Source of the DNA: Bartonella elizabethae F9251 = ATCC 49927
Lineage (GTDB): Bacteria > Pseudomonadota > Alphaproteobacteria > Rhizobiales > Rhizobiaceae
Length of the DNA stretch: 64,000 nucleotides
NCBI RefSeq assembly: GCF_000518165.1
Contig: NZ_JADB01000003.1
Span: forward strand, 215,954-279,953
Direction of reading: 5' to 3'
Of the stretch, positions 50,262 to 62,824 are shown one piece after another; positions within the stretch are counted from its first letter, which is position 1; the number at the start of each line of letters is the position of its first letter. The notes beneath the pieces were generated by a model. That model was not told the origin of the DNA, ran no database searches, and worked only from the letters and a program-made list of their open reading frames with translations. The position numbers were made by a program, and so were the translations under genes.

Positions 50262-53200
50262 TTATTCAGCAACGGTTTCGGCTGTCATATTTGTCAACAT
50301 AGCCTTCGCTGCTTCGTTATTACTAGACTTACGTTGTTCATCTACAATTAAATCATCACGAACTGCTGCAATACGACGAATTTGAGAAATCGTACCGCCT
50401 GTACCAGCAGGAATAAGACGACCGACAATAACGTTCTCTTTAAGTCCTTGCAAAGTATCAATTTTTCCAGAAACCGCCGCTTCGGTCAGAACGCGCGTTG
50501 TTTCCTGAAACGATGCTGCTGAAATAAAAGAAGGCGTTTGAAGAGAAGCTTTTGTAATTCCAAGAAGAATGGGATTACCAGATGCGGGTTTCTTCCCTTC
50601 TGCAATCAAATTATCATTGATTTCATCAAGTTCAATACGATCAACATTATCACCTGGAATATAACCAGAATCTCCAGATTCAGTAATTTCAACCTTTTGC
50701 AACATTTGACGAACAATCACTTCAATATGCTTGTCATTGATAAGAACCCCCTGCAAACGATAAACTTCCTGAATCTCATTAACAAGGTAAGATGCCAAAG
50801 CTTCAACACCCTTAATCGCTAAGATATCATGAGGGGCTGGATTACCATCAAGGATATAATCACCCTTTTCAATTTGATCACCTTCTTGGAAGTGAAACAA
50901 CTTACCTTTTGGAATCAAATATTCCACGGGCTCAAGAGTTTCATCATTTGGTTCAATAATAATACGGCGTTTATTCTTATAACCACGACCAAAACGAATT
51001 GTACCACTGACTTCAGCAATAATCGCATGATCCTTTGGACGACGCGCTTCAAAAAGTTCTGCCACCCGCGGTAGCCCTCCTGTAATGTCTTTCGTCTTAG
51101 CACTTTCCATTGGCAAACGAGCAATAACATCACCAGCTTTAACATGAGCACCAAGCTCAACAGAAAGAATAGTTTCCACTGACATCATATAACGGGCTTC
51201 ACCTCCCTTATATAATTTAGCAATGGACTTACCCTCTTTATCTGCGTGGATAATAATGGCTGGTTTGAGCTCCGCACCACGTGGATTAGCACGCCAATCA
51301 ATCACCAAACGTTTCGTAATCCCTGTAGATTCATCAGCTGTTTCAGTGACTGATAAACCATCAACCATATCCTCAAAACCCACATAACCTTCAACTTCCG
51401 TTAAAACTGGACGTGTATAAGGATCCCATTCTGCTATACGCTGGCCACGTTTAACCACATCACCATCATCAACAAAAATATGTGCACCATAGCTAACACG
51501 ATGCACAACGCGTTCTTTTCCTAACTCATCCTTGATAAGGATAGCCATATTACGCCCCATAACAACCAAATGACCTTCAGAGTTACGAACCACATTACGA
51601 TTACGAATTTCCACCGTACCTTCATAAGATGCCTCTAAATACGATGAATCAACAACTTGTGCAGTTCCTCCTAAGTGGAAAGTACGCATAGTAAGCTGCG
51701 TTCCCGGCTCACCAATGGATTGAGCAGCAATAACACCAACGGCTTCTCCCTGATTAACCGGTGTTCCACGCGCCAAATCACGACCATAGCATTTTGCACA
51801 AACACCAAGACGTGTTTCACATGTTAAAGCAGAACGAATTTGAACAGATTGAATTCCGGCTTCTTCAATCTTCGCGACATCAGCCTCCTCAATCATCGCT
51901 CCACCTTCAAGAATAACCTCTCCAGAGACAGGATGTAAAATATCAACAAGGGCTGTACGACCAAGAATTCGTTGTCCAAGAGAGGCAACAATTTGTCCTG
52001 CATCAACAATCGGCTGCATCGTAAGCCCTTTTGCAGTACCACAATCAACAGCTGAAATAATAGCATCCTGTGCCACATCAACAAGACGCCGTGTGAGATA
52101 ACCAGAGTTTGCTGTTTTTAATGCAGTATCCGCAAGACCTTTACGCGCACCATGGGTAGAGTTAAAGTATTCGTTAACAGTTAGACCTTCCTTAAAATTT
52201 GAAATAATGGGGGTTTCAATAATTTCACCCGATGGTTTTGCCATTAATCCACGCATACCAGCCAACTGTCTCATCTGGTTAGCTGAACCACGAGCACCAG
52301 AGTGCGACATCATATAGATTGAATTCATAGGCCGTTGACGACCTGTTTTAGGATCAAAATCGACGGCTTGAATTCGTTTCATCATTTCATCCGCAACACG
52401 GTCTGTACACTTACCCCAAGCATCCACAACCTTATTGTATTTTTCACCCTGTGTAATCAAACCATCATTATATTGCTGTTCGTATTCCTTCGCCAAAGCT
52501 TCTGTTTCTGCAACCAAACGTGACTTGCTATCGGGAATAACCATATCATCCTTCCCGAATGAAATTCCTGCACGACAAGCATAAGAAAAACCAAGCTGCA
52601 TAATACGGTCACAAAAAATAACCGTCTCTTTTTGTCCACAGTGGCGATAAACGTGATCAATCATTTTAGAAATATTCTTTTTTGTCATTTCTTGATTGAC
52701 AATATCAAATGAGATACTCGAATTTTTGGGCAAAAGCTCACCGATAATCAAACGACCAGGTGTCGTATCATAAAGTTTAGAAACTTCTTTTCCATCCTCG
52801 CCAATATTCTTAACGCGGCCTTTAATCTTCGTATGAAGCGTTACGACCTTATTTTCCAAGGCATAATGAAGCTCACCTATATCAGAAAAAGCCATTCCTT
52901 CACCGGGTTCTTTTTCAGAAACAATCGAGAGATAATAAAGTCCAAGAACCATATCCTGTGATGGAACAATAATAGGGGCACCATTCGCTGGATGAAGAAT
53001 ATTATTGGTCGACATCATCAAAACACGGGCTTCAAGCTGTGCTTCAAGAGAAAGCGGAACGTGAACCGCCATCTGATCTCCATCAAAGTCCGCATTAAAA
53101 GCGGTACATACCAATGGATGAAGTTGGATAGCCTTCCCTTCAATTAAGATAGGTTCAAAAGCCTGAATTCCCAAACGGTGTAATGTTGGGGCACGATTGA

Positions 53201-54473
53201 GTAAAACAGGATGTTCACGAATAACCTCATCTAAGATATCCCAAACTTCTGGATGCTCTTTTTCAACAAGCTTTTTTGCTTGTTTTACAGTCGAAGAATA
53301 TCCTTTTGCATCAAGGCGCGCATAAATAAAGGGCTTAAATAATTCAAGGGCCATTTTTTTAGGAAGACCACATTGATGTAACTTTAATTCAGGACCTGTC
53401 ACGATAACAGAACGCCCCGAGTAATCAACACGCTTTCCAAGTAGGTTTTGACGGAAACGGCCTTGCTTACCCTTTAACATATCTGAAAGAGATTTTAATG
53501 GACGTTTATTGGCTCCCGTAATCACACGCCCACGCCGTCCGTTATCAAACAATGCGTCAACAGCTTCTTGCACCATACGTTTTTCATTACGCACAATAAT
53601 CCCAGGAGCACGCAATTCAATTAGCCGTTTCAAACGATTATTACGATTGATAACACGCCGATAAAGATCATTGAGATCTGATGTCGCAAAACGTCCACCA
53701 TCAAGTGGAACCAATGGACGTAAATCCGGTGGAATAACCGGAATTGTTTTCATAATCATCCATTCTGGCTTATTCCCAGATTCAAGAAAATTTTCAACGA
53801 TCTTAAGTCGTTTAATCAATTTTTTCTGCTTTAACTCTGAAGTTGTTTCAGCTAATTCGAGACGTAAATCATTAGCGATTTTATCGAGCTCCATACTTGC
53901 TAAAAGCTCGTAAATAGCTTCAGCGCCAATCATCGCTGTAAACTGATCTTCTCCAAACTCATCAATCGCAAGCATATATTCTTCTTCAGAAAGAAGCTGG
54001 TGGAGCTTAAGAGAGGTCAATCCTGGTTCGGTTACAATATAATTCTCGAAATAAAGAACACGCTCAATGTCTTTTAAAGTCAAATCTAAAAGTGTAGAAA
54101 TACGACCAGGTAATGATTTCAGAAACCATATATGCGCAACAGGTGCTGCCAGCTCAATGTGTCCCATACGCTCACGACGTACGCGCGAAAGGGTAACTTC
54201 CACACCACATTTTTCACAAATAATTCCCTTATATTTCATGCGTTTATATTTACCGCATAGACATTCATAGTCTTTAATCGGGCCAAATATACGTGCACAA
54301 AAAAGACCATCACGCTCTGGTTTAAAAGTCCGATAATTAATAGTCTCAGGCTTCTTAATCTCACCATACGACCAAGACAAAATTTTCTCAGGACTCGCAA
54401 TCGAAATACGAATAGAGTCAAATGTTTGCGCTGGCGCTTGAGGATTGAAAAGATTCATGACCTCGTGGTTCAT
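50262..54473 (-). CDS. rpoC: DNA-directed RNA polymerase subunit beta'
   Basis: Largest RNA polymerase subunit. ATG 54473 ([14 protein letters not shown]) has AAGGAG nine bases upstream and gives 1403 residues. An earlier in-frame codon at 54488 would sit on the ribosome site. Visible landmarks are the zinc finger [14 protein letters not shown]...CEKCGV (about 70-90) and the catalytic NADFDGDQM near residue 455, which binds the active-site Mg ions. The second cysteine cluster ([13 protein letters not shown] near 880) is followed by [13 protein letters not shown]. Follows rpoB by 170 bases. Confidence 0.98.
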   Translation of the reverse strand: MNHEVMNLFNPQAPAQTFDSIRISIASPEKILSWSYGEIKKPETINYRTFKPERDGLFCARIFGPIKDYECLCGKYKRMKYKGIICEKCGVEVTLSRVRRERMGHIELAAPVAHIWFLKSLPGRISTLLDLTLKDIERVLYFENYIVTEPGLTSLKLHQLLSEEEYMLAIDEFGEDQFTAMIGAEAIYELLASMELDKIANDLRLELAETTSELKQKKLIKRLKIVENFLESGNKPEWMIMKTIPVIPPDLRPLVPLDGGRFATSDLNDLYRRVINRNNRLKRLIELRAPGIIVRNEKRMVQEAVDALFDNGRRGRVITGANKRPLKSLSDMLKGKQGRFRQNLLGKRVDYSGRSVIVTGPELKLHQCGLPKKMALELFKPFIYARLDAKGYSSTVKQAKKLVEKEHPEVWDILDEVIREHPVLLNRAPTLHRLGIQAFEPILIEGKAIQLHPLVCTAFNADFDGDQMAVHVPLSLEAQLEARVLMMSTNNILHPANGAPIIVPSQDMVLGLYYLSIVSEKEPGEGMAFSDIGELHYALENKVVTLHTKIKGRVKNIGEDGKEVSKLYDTTPGRLIIGELLPKNSSISFDIVNQEMTKKNISKMIDHVYRHCGQKETVIFCDRIMQLGFSYACRAGISFGKDDMVIPDSKSRLVAETEALAKEYEQQYNDGLITQGEKYNKVVDAWGKCTDRVADEMMKRIQAVDFDPKTGRQRPMNSIYMMSHSGARGSANQMRQLAGMRGLMAKPSGEIIETPIISNFKEGLTVNEYFNSTHGARKGLADTALKTANSGYLTRRLVDVAQDAIISAVDCGTAKGLTMQPIVDAGQIVASLGQRILGRTALVDILHPVSGEVILEGGAMIEEADVAKIEEAGIQSVQIRSALTCETRLGVCAKCYGRDLARGTPVNQGEAVGVIAAQSIGEPGTQLTMRTFHLGGTAQVVDSSYLEASYEGTVEIRNRNVVRNSEGHLVVMGRNMAILIKDELGKERVVHRVSYGAHIFVDDGDVVKRGQRIAEWDPYTRPVLTEVEGYVGFEDMVDGLSVTETADESTGITKRLVIDWRANPRGAELKPAIIIHADKEGKSIAKLYKGGEARYMMSVETILSVELGAHVKAGDVIARLPMESAKTKDITGGLPRVAELFEARRPKDHAIIAEVSGTIRFGRGYKNKRRIIIEPNDETLEPVEYLIPKGKLFHFQEGDQIEKGDYILDGNPAPHDILAIKGVEALASYLVNEIQEVYRLQGVLINDKHIEVIVRQMLQKVEITESGDSGYIPGDNVDRIELDEINDNLIAEGKKPASGNPILLGITKASLQTPSFISAASFQETTRVLTEAAVSGKIDTLQGLKENVIVGRLIPAGTGGTISQIRRIAAVRDDLIVDEQRKSSNNEAAKAMLTNMTAETVAE

Positions 54474-54643
54474 GCTGTTCTCCTTCAAAGATTCTTAGAA
54501 CCTGTTGTAATATCTCATTCATTTTGTAACAGATCTTCTTTAAAATACATTTACTTCCAAAAATGATCTGTACAACCTTCAATAAGGTTATTGAGCCTCT
54601 TAAAGTAATCAGAGCGCAACCTTTTTCCCGTGCGCTCCTTGGA

Positions 54644-57600
54644 TTATTGTTCTGCCGTATCAGATAACACACGCTGTGCAATAAGTTCACGCGCATCATC
54701 AAGTTCTACATTGAGAGCAAGTGAACGCATTTCTTTCACCAACACATTAAAGCTCTCAGGGATACCGGCTTCAAATGTATCATCACCACGCACAATCGCT
54801 TCATAGACTTTCGTCCGACCAGCGACATCATCCGATTTTACTGTCAACATCTCCTGCAAAGTATATGCAGCACCATAAGCTTCAAGAGCCCAAACCTCCA
54901 TTTCACCAAAACGTTGACCACCAAACTGTGCCTTACCTCCCAATGGTTGCTGCGTAACAAGTGAGTAGGGACCAATAGAACGTGCATGAATCTTATCATC
55001 AACAAGGTGATGCAATTTCAACATGTAAATATACCCCACCGTTACTGGACGATCAAAAGGCTCTCCCGTACGACCATCATAAAGCGTAACCTGCCCTGAA
55101 CTATCCAATCCTGCATCTTCCAGCATCATGTTGATATCAGACTCATGAGCTCCATCAAAAACAGGCGTTGCAATTGAAACCCCTTTCTTCATCTGAAGTG
55201 CCAATTTGTAAAGACTTTCGTTATCATACTGACGCACTGGTTCATTATGATTATCATCAGGCATAAGATTTTCAATACGTTGACGTAAAGGAAGTATATC
55301 CCCTGTCTCTTGATATAATTCTAATAAATCACCAATCTTTTTGCCCATCCCCGCACATGCCCAACCAAGGTGCGTCTCAAGAATTTGCCCAACATTCATA
55401 CGACTAGGCACACCAAGGGGATTTAAGACGATGTCAGCATGCGTTCCATCTTCAAGAAATGGCATATCCTCTACAGGAAGAATACGTGAAACAACCCCCT
55501 TATTCCCATGTCGTCCCGCCATCTTATCACCTGGTTGGATTTTGCGCTTCACAGCCACAAAAACCTTTACCATTTTCATGACACCAGGAGGCATTTCATC
55601 ACCTCTTTGGACCTTTTCAACTTTATCCATAAAGCGACGTTGTAATGCTTCTTTTGATTCATCATATTGCTTACGCAAAGCTTCAATTTCATTTTGAAGC
55701 TTTTCATCTTCAACTGCAAATTGCCACCACTGCGAGCGTGGATAACGCCCCATTACCGTACTATCAAGCTTTTTGCTCTCCGAAAAGCCTTTCGGACCTT
55801 CTACAGCGACTTTACCTGTCAACATATCGGTAAGACGCGCATAAACATTGCGATCAAGAATCGACTGTTCATCATCACGGTCTTTTGCTAAACGCTCAAT
55901 TTCTTCACGTTCAATGGCCATAGCGCGCTCATCTTTTTCCACTCCATGGCGATTAAAAACGCGAACCTCAACAACAGTACCAAACGTCCCAGGAGGCATA
56001 CGCATAGAAGTGTCGCGAACATCTGAAGCCTTTTCACCAAAAATTGCACGCAGAAGCTTTTCTTCTGGCGTCATGGGACTTTCACCCTTTGGTGTAATCT
56101 TTCCAACCAAAATATCACCCGGTTGAACTTCAGCACCAATATAAATAATGCCAGCTTCGTCAAGATTTCTTAAGGCTTCTTCTGCAACGTTGGGAATATC
56201 GCGGGTAATTTCCTCAGGCCCAAGTTTTGTATCACGTGCTGCAACTTCAAATTCCTCAATATGAATTGAAGTAAACACATCATCCGCAACAATGCGCTCA
56301 GATAACAAAATGGAATCTTCATAGTTGTATCCATTCCAAGGCATAAAGGCGACAAGAACATTCCGCCCAAGAGCCAAATCACCCAGATCCGTGGATGGGC
56401 CATCTGCAATGATATCACCCTTCTCTACCCGATCACCGACATGCACAAGAGGGCGCTGATTAATACAAGTGGACTGATTAGAACGCTGAAATTTTTGCAA
56501 GCGATAAATATCAACGCCTGATTTTGAAGGATCTAAATCTTCTGTTGCACGAATAACAATACGGGTCGCATCGACTTGATCAACAATACCACTGCGTTTT
56601 GCGCTCACCGCAGCTCCTGAATCGCGTGCAACAACGGATTCCATGCCCGTCCCAACAAATGGCGCTTCAGCGCGCACAAGAGGCACTGCCTGACGCTGCA
56701 TGTTCGATCCCATAAGCGCACGATTCGCATCATCATTTTCTAAAAACGGAATAAGTGCGGCTGCGACTGAAACCAACTGTTTTGGTGAAACATCCATCAA
56801 ATCAACATGATCGCGCGGTGCCATTAAAACTTCACCCGCATGACGACAAACAACAAACTCTTCTATAAAACGACCTTCACTATCTAATGAGGAATTTGCT
56901 TGAGCAACATAATGCTTTGCTTCTTCCATCGCTGAAAGATAAATAACCTCTTTGGTAACTTTACCATCAATAATTTTACGATATGGACTTTCAATAAAGC
57001 CATATTTGTTAACCCGAGCAAATGTTGCTAAGGAATTAATCAGACCAATATTGGGACCTTCAGGTGTTTCAATCGGACAAATACGACCATAATGCGTAGG
57101 ATGGACGTCACGAACTTCAAAACCCGCACGCTCACGAGTCAATCCCCCTGGACCAAGAGCAGAAAGACGGCGCTTATGGGTGATTTCCGACAATGGATTA
57201 GTTTGATCCATAAATTGCGACAATTGAGAAGATCCAAAAAACTCACGAACAGCTGCTGCAGCAGGCTTTGCATTGATTAAATCCTGCGGCATCACTGTAT
57301 CAATTTCAACCGATGACATACGCTCTTTTATCGCGCGCTCCATACGAAGGAGACCAATGCGATATTGATTTTCCATCAACTCCCCAACGGAGCGAACACG
57401 ACGATTGCCAAGATTATCAATATCATCGATTTCACCACGACCATCACGCAACTCAACCAACATCTTAACAACAGCAAGAATATCTTCTTGACGCAAAACG
57501 CGAACGGTATCTGGACAATCAAGATCCATACGCAAATTCATCTTAACACGTCCAACAGCTGAAAGATCATAACGCTCTGGATCAAAAAACAATGAATGAA

Positions 57601-58795
57601 ACATTGCTTCTGCTGTATCGATTGTGGGAGGCTCACCTGGACGCATTACTCTGTAAATATCAAACAATGCATCCTGTCGACTTTCATTCTTATCCACTTT
57701 TAAAGTATTGCGGATATAAGCGCCAATATTCATGTGATCAATATCAAGGATATTAATTTGATCAGCACTAACATCAAGCAAAATTTTCAATACTTTTTCG
57801 TCAATTTCATCGCCCGCTTCAAGGTAAATCTCACCTGTTTCGTAATTGACGATATCTTCAGCAAGATAACACCCTAATAAATCATCTTCACTAACTTTAA
57901 CCGCCTTGAGGCCCTTTTCTGCCAAAGACTTCGCAGTACGAACTGTCAGTTTTTTACCAGCTTCCGCAACAACTTCACCACTCTCTGCATCTATAAGGTC
58001 AGAAATGAGCTTCATTCCTTTAAAGCGATCAACAGAATAAGGAACACGCCATCCTTCTCCATCACGCTCATAAGTCACTTTATCGTAAAAGGTCGATAAA
58101 ATATCTGAGGCATCCATACCTAATGCCATTAACAGACTGGTAACAGGTATCTTACGTCGCCGATCAATACGCGCATAAATAATGTCCTTAGCATCGAATT
58201 CAATATCCAGCCAAGAACCGCGGTAGGGAATAACACGAGCAGCAAAAAGAAGCTTTCCTGATGAATGAGACTTGCCCTTATCATGGTCAAAAAATACACC
58301 TGGAGAACGATGCATTTGAGAAACAATAACACGCTCCGTACCATTAACAATAAAGGTACCATTGGTCGTCATTAAAGGCATATCACCCATATAGACGCCC
58401 TGCTCTTTAATGTCTTTGATATCTTTGGAGCCAGTATCCTCATCAACATCAAAAACAATCAAACGCAATATCACCTTCAATGGGGCTGCATAAGTTAAAT
58501 CACGTTGACGACATTCTTCAACATCAAATTTCGGTAAATCAAATTCATAACCAACAAACTCAAGCATAGCTGTACCGGAAAAATCAGAAATAGGAAATAC
58601 CGATTTAAAAACAGCTTGCAAACCTTCATCTGGTCGTCCACCTCTCGGTTCCTCAACCATGAGAAACTGATCATATGACGCTTTTTGAACCTCAATAAGA
58701 TTCGGCATCTCTGCTACTTCAGGAATCTTACCAAAAAATTTGCGTACCCGCTTACGACCATTGAATTGAGACATCATTGCGTGAGTCTGAGCCAT
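54644..58795 (-). CDS. rpoB: DNA-directed RNA polymerase subunit beta
   Basis: RNA polymerase subunit, 1383 residues from ATG 58795 ([18 protein letters not shown]), preceded by AAGGAG. The rifampicin region reads [31 protein letters not shown]; wording in pieces: [10 protein letters not shown] and [10 protein letters not shown]. These are the wild-type, rifampicin-sensitive residues Asp, His, Arg and Ser at the usual positions. Later blocks [17 protein letters not shown], [10 protein letters not shown] and the C-terminal [12 protein letters not shown] are normal. Partial co-transcription with rplJL is expected. Confidence 0.98.
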   Translation of the reverse strand: MAQTHAMMSQFNGRKRVRKFFGKIPEVAEMPNLIEVQKASYDQFLMVEEPRGGRPDEGLQAVFKSVFPISDFSGTAMLEFVGYEFDLPKFDVEECRQRDLTYAAPLKVILRLIVFDVDEDTGSKDIKDIKEQGVYMGDMPLMTTNGTFIVNGTERVIVSQMHRSPGVFFDHDKGKSHSSGKLLFAARVIPYRGSWLDIEFDAKDIIYARIDRRRKIPVTSLLMALGMDASDILSTFYDKVTYERDGEGWRVPYSVDRFKGMKLISDLIDAESGEVVAEAGKKLTVRTAKSLAEKGLKAVKVSEDDLLGCYLAEDIVNYETGEIYLEAGDEIDEKVLKILLDVSADQINILDIDHMNIGAYIRNTLKVDKNESRQDALFDIYRVMRPGEPPTIDTAEAMFHSLFFDPERYDLSAVGRVKMNLRMDLDCPDTVRVLRQEDILAVVKMLVELRDGRGEIDDIDNLGNRRVRSVGELMENQYRIGLLRMERAIKERMSSVEIDTVMPQDLINAKPAAAAVREFFGSSQLSQFMDQTNPLSEITHKRRLSALGPGGLTRERAGFEVRDVHPTHYGRICPIETPEGPNIGLINSLATFARVNKYGFIESPYRKIIDGKVTKEVIYLSAMEEAKHYVAQANSSLDSEGRFIEEFVVCRHAGEVLMAPRDHVDLMDVSPKQLVSVAAALIPFLENDDANRALMGSNMQRQAVPLVRAEAPFVGTGMESVVARDSGAAVSAKRSGIVDQVDATRIVIRATEDLDPSKSGVDIYRLQKFQRSNQSTCINQRPLVHVGDRVEKGDIIADGPSTDLGDLALGRNVLVAFMPWNGYNYEDSILLSERIVADDVFTSIHIEEFEVAARDTKLGPEEITRDIPNVAEEALRNLDEAGIIYIGAEVQPGDILVGKITPKGESPMTPEEKLLRAIFGEKASDVRDTSMRMPPGTFGTVVEVRVFNRHGVEKDERAMAIEREEIERLAKDRDDEQSILDRNVYARLTDMLTGKVAVEGPKGFSESKKLDSTVMGRYPRSQWWQFAVEDEKLQNEIEALRKQYDESKEALQRRFMDKVEKVQRGDEMPPGVMKMVKVFVAVKRKIQPGDKMAGRHGNKGVVSRILPVEDMPFLEDGTHADIVLNPLGVPSRMNVGQILETHLGWACAGMGKKIGDLLELYQETGDILPLRQRIENLMPDDNHNEPVRQYDNESLYKLALQMKKGVSIATPVFDGAHESDINMMLEDAGLDSSGQVTLYDGRTGEPFDRPVTVGYIYMLKLHHLVDDKIHARSIGPYSLVTQQPLGGKAQFGGQRFGEMEVWALEAYGAAYTLQEMLTVKSDDVAGRTKVYEAIVRGDDTFEAGIPESFNVLVKEMRSLALNVELDDARELIAQRVLSDTAEQ

Positions 58796-59040
58796 CGTCG
58801 CTCCTTGATCCTTACTCTTCAAGGTAGACCAACCTTGAAAGTTTTATATCATTAACCTGCATATGCAGACCAGTTCACCGGACACCCAATAACGAGCATC
58901 ATTAACTTTCTCCACCAACACAAGCCTTTTTTAAACTTGGCTCTATGATGAGAGATGAGTAGCTCAACCCTATACCCACTATTGCGATTAAACCGTTGGT
59001 AAAAGGTTTTTTTACTCATTACTTTTCCTCTTTTTAGAGA

Positions 59041-59071
59041 AAGAAAATCGGCGAACATAAATGTCCGCCGA
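59041..59071 (-). terminator. Attenuator-like hairpin between rplL and rpoB
   Basis: On the - strand TCGGCGGACAT, TT, ATGTTCGCCGA pairs over 11 positions (one G-U), followed by TTTTCTT. It lies 12-43 bases after the rplL stop and about 250 bases before rpoB. In other bacteria a partial terminator here lowers polymerase expression relative to ribosomal proteins; the same role is inferred. Confidence 0.7.
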
Positions 59072-59082
59072 TAAAATTAAAT

Positions 59083-59454
59083 TTATTTAAGTTCAACTTT
59101 AGCACCAGCAGCTTCAAGTTGAGATTTAATTTTCTCTGCTTCTTCTTTAGAAGCCCCTTCTTTAATAGGCTTAGGTGCTCCTTCAACAAGATCTTTCGCT
59201 TCTTTAAGACCAAGTCCTGTCAGAGCACGAACTTCTTTAATAACATTAATTTTTTGCGCGCCACCTTCAACAAGAATAACATCAAATTCTGTTTTTTCTT
59301 CAGCAGCTGGAGCAGCACCACCAGCAACAGCAGCGACAGCTACAGGAGCAGCAGCCGAAACACCCCACTTTTCTTCAAGTAACTTAGAAAGCTCAGCAGC
59401 TTCCAAAAGAGTTAGATTAGAAAGGTCTTCTACGATCTTCGCTAGATCAGCCAT
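59083..59454 (-). CDS. rplL: Large ribosomal subunit protein bL12 (L7/L12)
   Basis: Stalk protein that recruits translation GTPases. The 123 residues have the N-terminal dimerisation helices ([22 protein letters not shown]), an Ala-rich hinge (about 36-52) and the globular C-terminal domain. The C-terminal domain carries [25 protein letters not shown] in pieces [11 protein letters not shown] and [11 protein letters not shown], and ends VELK. Normal length. Follows rplJ by about 100 bases. Confidence 0.98.
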   Translation of the reverse strand: MADLAKIVEDLSNLTLLEAAELSKLLEEKWGVSAAAPVAVAAVAGGAAPAAEEKTEFDVILVEGGAQKINVIKEVRALTGLGLKEAKDLVEGAPKPIKEGASKEEAEKIKSQLEAAGAKVELK

Positions 59455-59553
59455 TTTTAAATTCCTTTAATTAAAAGATTTGAACCATTATTAAAACTTA
59501 TTCAGAAAAACAGAAAAGCATGAAAGCTCTTCCATCAACGTGAATAAACAGCC

Positions 59554-60072
59554 TTAAGCCGCCTTATCCTCCTGAGCATATGCGCCAATGACACGTGCAA
59601 CCTGACCGCCAGGTGCATTAACAACCTGTGCAATACGGGTTGCAGGAGTAGAAATCATACCTACAAGTTTTGCCCGCAACTCGTTTAATGAAGGCAACGA
59701 AGCCAATGACTTCACAGCATCTACAGTTAAACTTGTTGCACCCATTGAACCGCCAAGGATGACAAATTTGTCATTGCTTTTTGCAAAATCAACAGCAACC
59801 TTCGGTGCTGTGATTGGATCTTCTGAATAAGCAATAAGTGTTTGTCCTGTAAACAAACCCATTATCGATTCAGATTCCGTGCCCTGAAGAGCGATTTTAG
59901 CAAGACGGTTTTTGGCGACTTTAACGGCACCGCCAGCTTCACCCATTTTCGAACGCAAATCGTTCATCTGTGAAACTGTCAGACCGGAATAATGTGCAAC
60001 AACAACAGAACCAGACTTTTGAAAAGCCTCGTTAAGCCATGTAACAAATTCGCGTTTTTCCGCTCTATTCAC
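59554..60072 (-). CDS. rplJ: Large ribosomal subunit protein uL10
   Basis: Base of the ribosomal stalk that binds L7/L12 dimers, and translational repressor of its own operon. Start chosen as GTG 60072 with GGAGAG upstream, giving [16 protein letters not shown] after the initiator and 172 residues. A longer frame to 60108 adds a Lys-rich segment without a ribosome site. Conserved [21 protein letters not shown] and [11 protein letters not shown] (in pieces) and the C-terminal L12-binding helix are present. Confidence 0.96.
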   Translation of the reverse strand: MNRAEKREFVTWLNEAFQKSGSVVVAHYSGLTVSQMNDLRSKMGEAGGAVKVAKNRLAKIALQGTESESIMGLFTGQTLIAYSEDPITAPKVAVDFAKSNDKFVILGGSMGATSLTVDAVKSLASLPSLNELRAKLVGMISTPATRIAQVVNAPGGQVARVIGAYAQEDKAA

Positions 60073-60427
60073 TGTCTCTCTCCATTTAACAGATTTATTT
60101 TTAAACAAATCTGTTGGTTACCTTTGATAACATAAAATACTTCATGTCACCGATGAGGATCCTGTCCCCTTTTTCACGCACAGCGCTCAAAGGCAACCCT
60201 GGCTCAAACCCTTTAAGTCTTTAACTCTCAGTTTTTTACCCCAGTCTCATGCAGGTTTTTTTTGATTAAGATGCTTAAAACATCACCTACAATCTCGGAC
60301 AGGATATTCCGGAATTTCTCCCGGCATAACCTAAGCCCTATAAAGCTTAGATGGCTAAATGCCGGACAAAACCGGCATTTAAAATACAATTTTAATCGTC
60401 ACTTACCTCAAAAAATTATCAATCAGC
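60073..60427 (-). promoter_or_regulatory. rplJ leader (probable L10 leader) with hairpins after rplA
   Basis: The 355-base space between rplA and rplJ is much longer than other gaps in this operon. It contains AAATGCCGG/CCGGCATTT (60357-60380) and CTAAGC/GCTTAG (60331-60350) hairpins, then a conserved-looking purine-rich stretch up to the rplJ site. In many bacteria L10-L12 bind such a leader to repress translation. The first hairpin may also mark the end of an rplKA transcript or a processing point. Confidence 0.55.
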
Positions 60428-61132
60428 TTATACTGACTCTGAACGAACCGTTGCTGGATCAACTTTAACACCAACCCCCATCGTTGAAGAAACAGCAACG
60501 CGCTTAATATACTCACCTTTTGCACCTTGCGGTTTTGCTTTAATAACTGCACTTGCAAAGGCTTTAATATTTTCTACGATTTTTTCAACACCAAAAGAAG
60601 CCTTCCCAATACCAGCATGCACAATCCCAGCTTTTTCAACACGAAACTCGACAGCACCACCTTTAGAAGCTTTGACAGCACCAGCAACATCAAGTGTTAC
60701 AGTCCCAACTTTTGGATTTGGCATCAAACTGCGTGGACCAAGAATCTTACCAAGACGACCAACAAGAGGCATCATGTCTGGTGTTGCAATGCAACGATCA
60801 AAGTCAATCACCCCCCTATTAATGTTTTCAAACAAATCTTCAGCCCCCACAATATCCGCTCCTGCTGCCTTAGCTTCCTCAGCCTTATCTCCACGAGCAA
60901 AAACGGCAACACGAATATTTCTTCCCGTGCCATTTGGTAAATGAGCAACACCCCGAACCATCTGATCAGCATGACGAGGATCAACACCTAAGTTCATTGA
61001 AATTTCAATTGTTTCATCAAACTTAGCTACGGCACGCTCCTTAACCATTGAAACAGCATCTTTTAAAGTGTAAAGTTCATTAAAATCAATATCTTTTCGG
61101 ATATTTTTTATTCTCTTTGCTACTTTTGCCAT
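60428..61132 (-). CDS. rplA: Large ribosomal subunit protein uL1
   Basis: L1 stalk protein, also a translational repressor of rplKA in other bacteria. The 234 residues contain [48 protein letters not shown] in pieces ([10 protein letters not shown] and LMPNPKVGT) and the C-terminal [14 protein letters not shown]. Normal length for alphaproteobacteria. Starts four bases after rplK, so translation is coupled. Confidence 0.98.
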   Translation of the reverse strand: MAKVAKRIKNIRKDIDFNELYTLKDAVSMVKERAVAKFDETIEISMNLGVDPRHADQMVRGVAHLPNGTGRNIRVAVFARGDKAEEAKAAGADIVGAEDLFENINRGVIDFDRCIATPDMMPLVGRLGKILGPRSLMPNPKVGTVTLDVAGAVKASKGGAVEFRVEKAGIVHAGIGKASFGVEKIVENIKAFASAVIKAKPQGAKGEYIKRVAVSSTMGVGVKVDPATVRSESV

Positions 61133-61136
61133 AATA

Positions 61137-61565
61137 TTAGCCCACCACTTCTAAGCCCATCGAACGCGCAGAGCCTTCAATCATACGCATCGCTGCCTCA
61201 ATGTCATTTGCATTAAGATCCTTCATCTTTGATTCCGCAATCGAACGAATTTTATCGCGAGAGATACTTCCTACAGACACCTTACCAGGCTCCTTTGAAC
61301 CAGATTTCAGCTGCGCTTCTTTCTTTAAAAAGAACGACACAGGAGGTGTCTTGAGAGAAAACGTGAAAGACTTATCTTGGTAATATGTAATAACAACTGG
61401 AATCGGTGCCCCCTTTTCCATTTCTTGTGTGGCTGCATTAAACGCCTTACAAAATTCCATGATATTAATACCACGTTGCCCAAGAGCCGGACCAATTGGT
61501 GGAGATGGAGTAGCAGCCCCTGCAGGAACCTGCAATTTGAGCTGACCTATACTTTTTTTTGCCAT
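61137..61565 (-). CDS. rplK: Large ribosomal subunit protein uL11
   Basis: Part of the GTPase-associated centre and needed for stringent-response sensing. The 142 residues start with [23 protein letters not shown] in pieces ([17 protein letters not shown]), the Pro-rich N-terminal loop. They end with the RNA-binding domain ([25 protein letters not shown] in pieces, [11 protein letters not shown]). Normal length. Follows nusG by about 150 bases, which probably contain a promoter. Confidence 0.98.
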   Translation of the reverse strand: MAKKSIGQLKLQVPAGAATPSPPIGPALGQRGINIMEFCKAFNAATQEMEKGAPIPVVITYYQDKSFTFSLKTPPVSFFLKKEAQLKSGSKEPGKVSVGSISRDKIRSIAESKMKDLNANDIEAAMRMIEGSARSMGLEVVG

Positions 61566-61714
61566 AATAACCTGCCTTCAATTTCACTGGTATACGAACA
61601 ATTTATCTTGCTTTCTACCCGCTGCAGTGATGTGGTACGGATCATTAAGCCGACAAAAGCCATAAATCACCTCCCACTCCTTCCTTAAAGTAATTAAAAC
61701 TACTCTAAGCCTCA

Positions 61715-62245
61715 TCAGAGTTTTTCAACCTGACCAAATTCCAAATCAACAGGCGTAGGACGCCCAAAAATGAGAACCTCAACCTTAAGACGAGAGCGCT
61801 CTTCTTCTACCTCTTGAACAATTCCATTAAACGAAACAAAAGGACCATCAGCAACGCGAACTTGCTCTCCAACCTCAAACAATACAGAAGACTTCGGAGA
61901 CTCAACCCCTTCCTGAACTTGTTTGAGAATTTGCTCAACCTCTCGATCAGAAATCGGAACAGGACGCGCATCCGATCCTAAAAAACCTGTCACTTTAGGC
62001 GTATTCTTAATAAGATGATAAACTTCATCGGTTAATTCAGCACGAACAAGAACATAACCAGGAAAAAATTTTCGTTCTGTATCGACTTTACGTCCGCGGC
62101 GAACTTCTACAACACGCTCTGTTGGAACAAAAATCTTTTCAAATAGATGATCAAGTCCTTTTTGCTTTGCCTCCTTATCAATAGCTTCCGCTACTTTCTT
62201 TTCAAAATTTGAATATGCCTGAACAATATACCAACGAGCCGCCAC
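61715..62245 (-). CDS. nusG: Transcription antitermination/termination factor NusG
   Basis: Binds the beta' clamp helices to speed elongation and couples to ribosomes or Rho. Start chosen as GTG 62245, with AAGGAAG seven bases upstream, giving AARWYIVQAYSNFEKKV after the initiator and 176 residues. A GTG at 62251 would overlap the ribosome site. The NGN domain (FFPGYVLVRAELTDEVYHLIKNTP) is seen in pieces such as FPGYVLVRAEL. The KOW domain GEQVRVADGPFVSFNG follows. Normal length; follows secE by 20 bases. Confidence 0.97.
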   Translation of the reverse strand: MAARWYIVQAYSNFEKKVAEAIDKEAKQKGLDHLFEKIFVPTERVVEVRRGRKVDTERKFFPGYVLVRAELTDEVYHLIKNTPKVTGFLGSDARPVPISDREVEQILKQVQEGVESPKSSVLFEVGEQVRVADGPFVSFNGIVQEVEEERSRLKVEVLIFGRPTPVDLEFGQVEKL

Positions 62246-62265
62246 AATCACACTTCCTTACATTC

Positions 62266-62478
62266 TCAACCAAAAAGATATTTCAGAAGATCAATAACCC
62301 GCCAAACACCAAAATGCATAACCTGATCCACAATAAAAAAGAAAGCCGAAGCCAATGCGGTTACCAACAAAACCATAACAGTAGAAATAACCGTCTCGCG
62401 ACGCGTAGGCCACTTTACTTTAACTGTTTCTGCATAAACTTGCTTCAAAAAGGCAATTGGATTGGTTTTAGATGCCAT
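62266..62478 (-). CDS. secE: Preprotein translocase subunit SecE
   Basis: Small essential subunit of SecYEG. Start ATG 62478 gives MASKTNPIAFLKQVYAETVKV and about 70 residues. The conserved amphipathic helix with 'KVKWPTRRET' precedes one membrane helix (STVMVLLVTALASAFFFIV). This single-helix form is usual in alphaproteobacteria. A longer frame to 62538 has no ribosome site. Confidence 0.96.
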   Translation of the reverse strand: MASKTNPIAFLKQVYAETVKVKWPTRRETVISTVMVLLVTALASAFFFIVDQVMHFGVWRVIDLLKYLFG

Positions 62479-62701
62479 CGTCACACTATACTCTCTCGCC
62501 CTATTACACTTTCTTTTAGTGTTATTGTGTTTTATCAAACAAAATAAATACGAAAAAATGCAAAAGCCACCTTTTAGACTGATGCAATTCTTTTACTTCC
62601 TATTCAATAGCGTTTCACACACAAAAAAACAAGCCCTAGATAAAAAAAAGCGAAAAAGACACTAAGATCCGCTCCCCCATATCTAAAATCCTATTCCCCT
62701 T

Positions 62702-62777
<76 letters not shown>

Positions 62778-62824
62778 AACTTTGAAAACTAAAACGCCTT
62801 TAGTAACCTTTCAACAAGCATTAT

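Noticed and set aside
54418..54702. 94-codon - strand frame bridging rpoB and rpoC
   Set aside because: Overlaps both polymerase genes in another frame; a shadow of real coding sequence.
58852..59058. 68-codon - strand frame between rplL and rpoB
   Set aside because: Covers the attenuator hairpin and spacer, no ribosome site, no known family.
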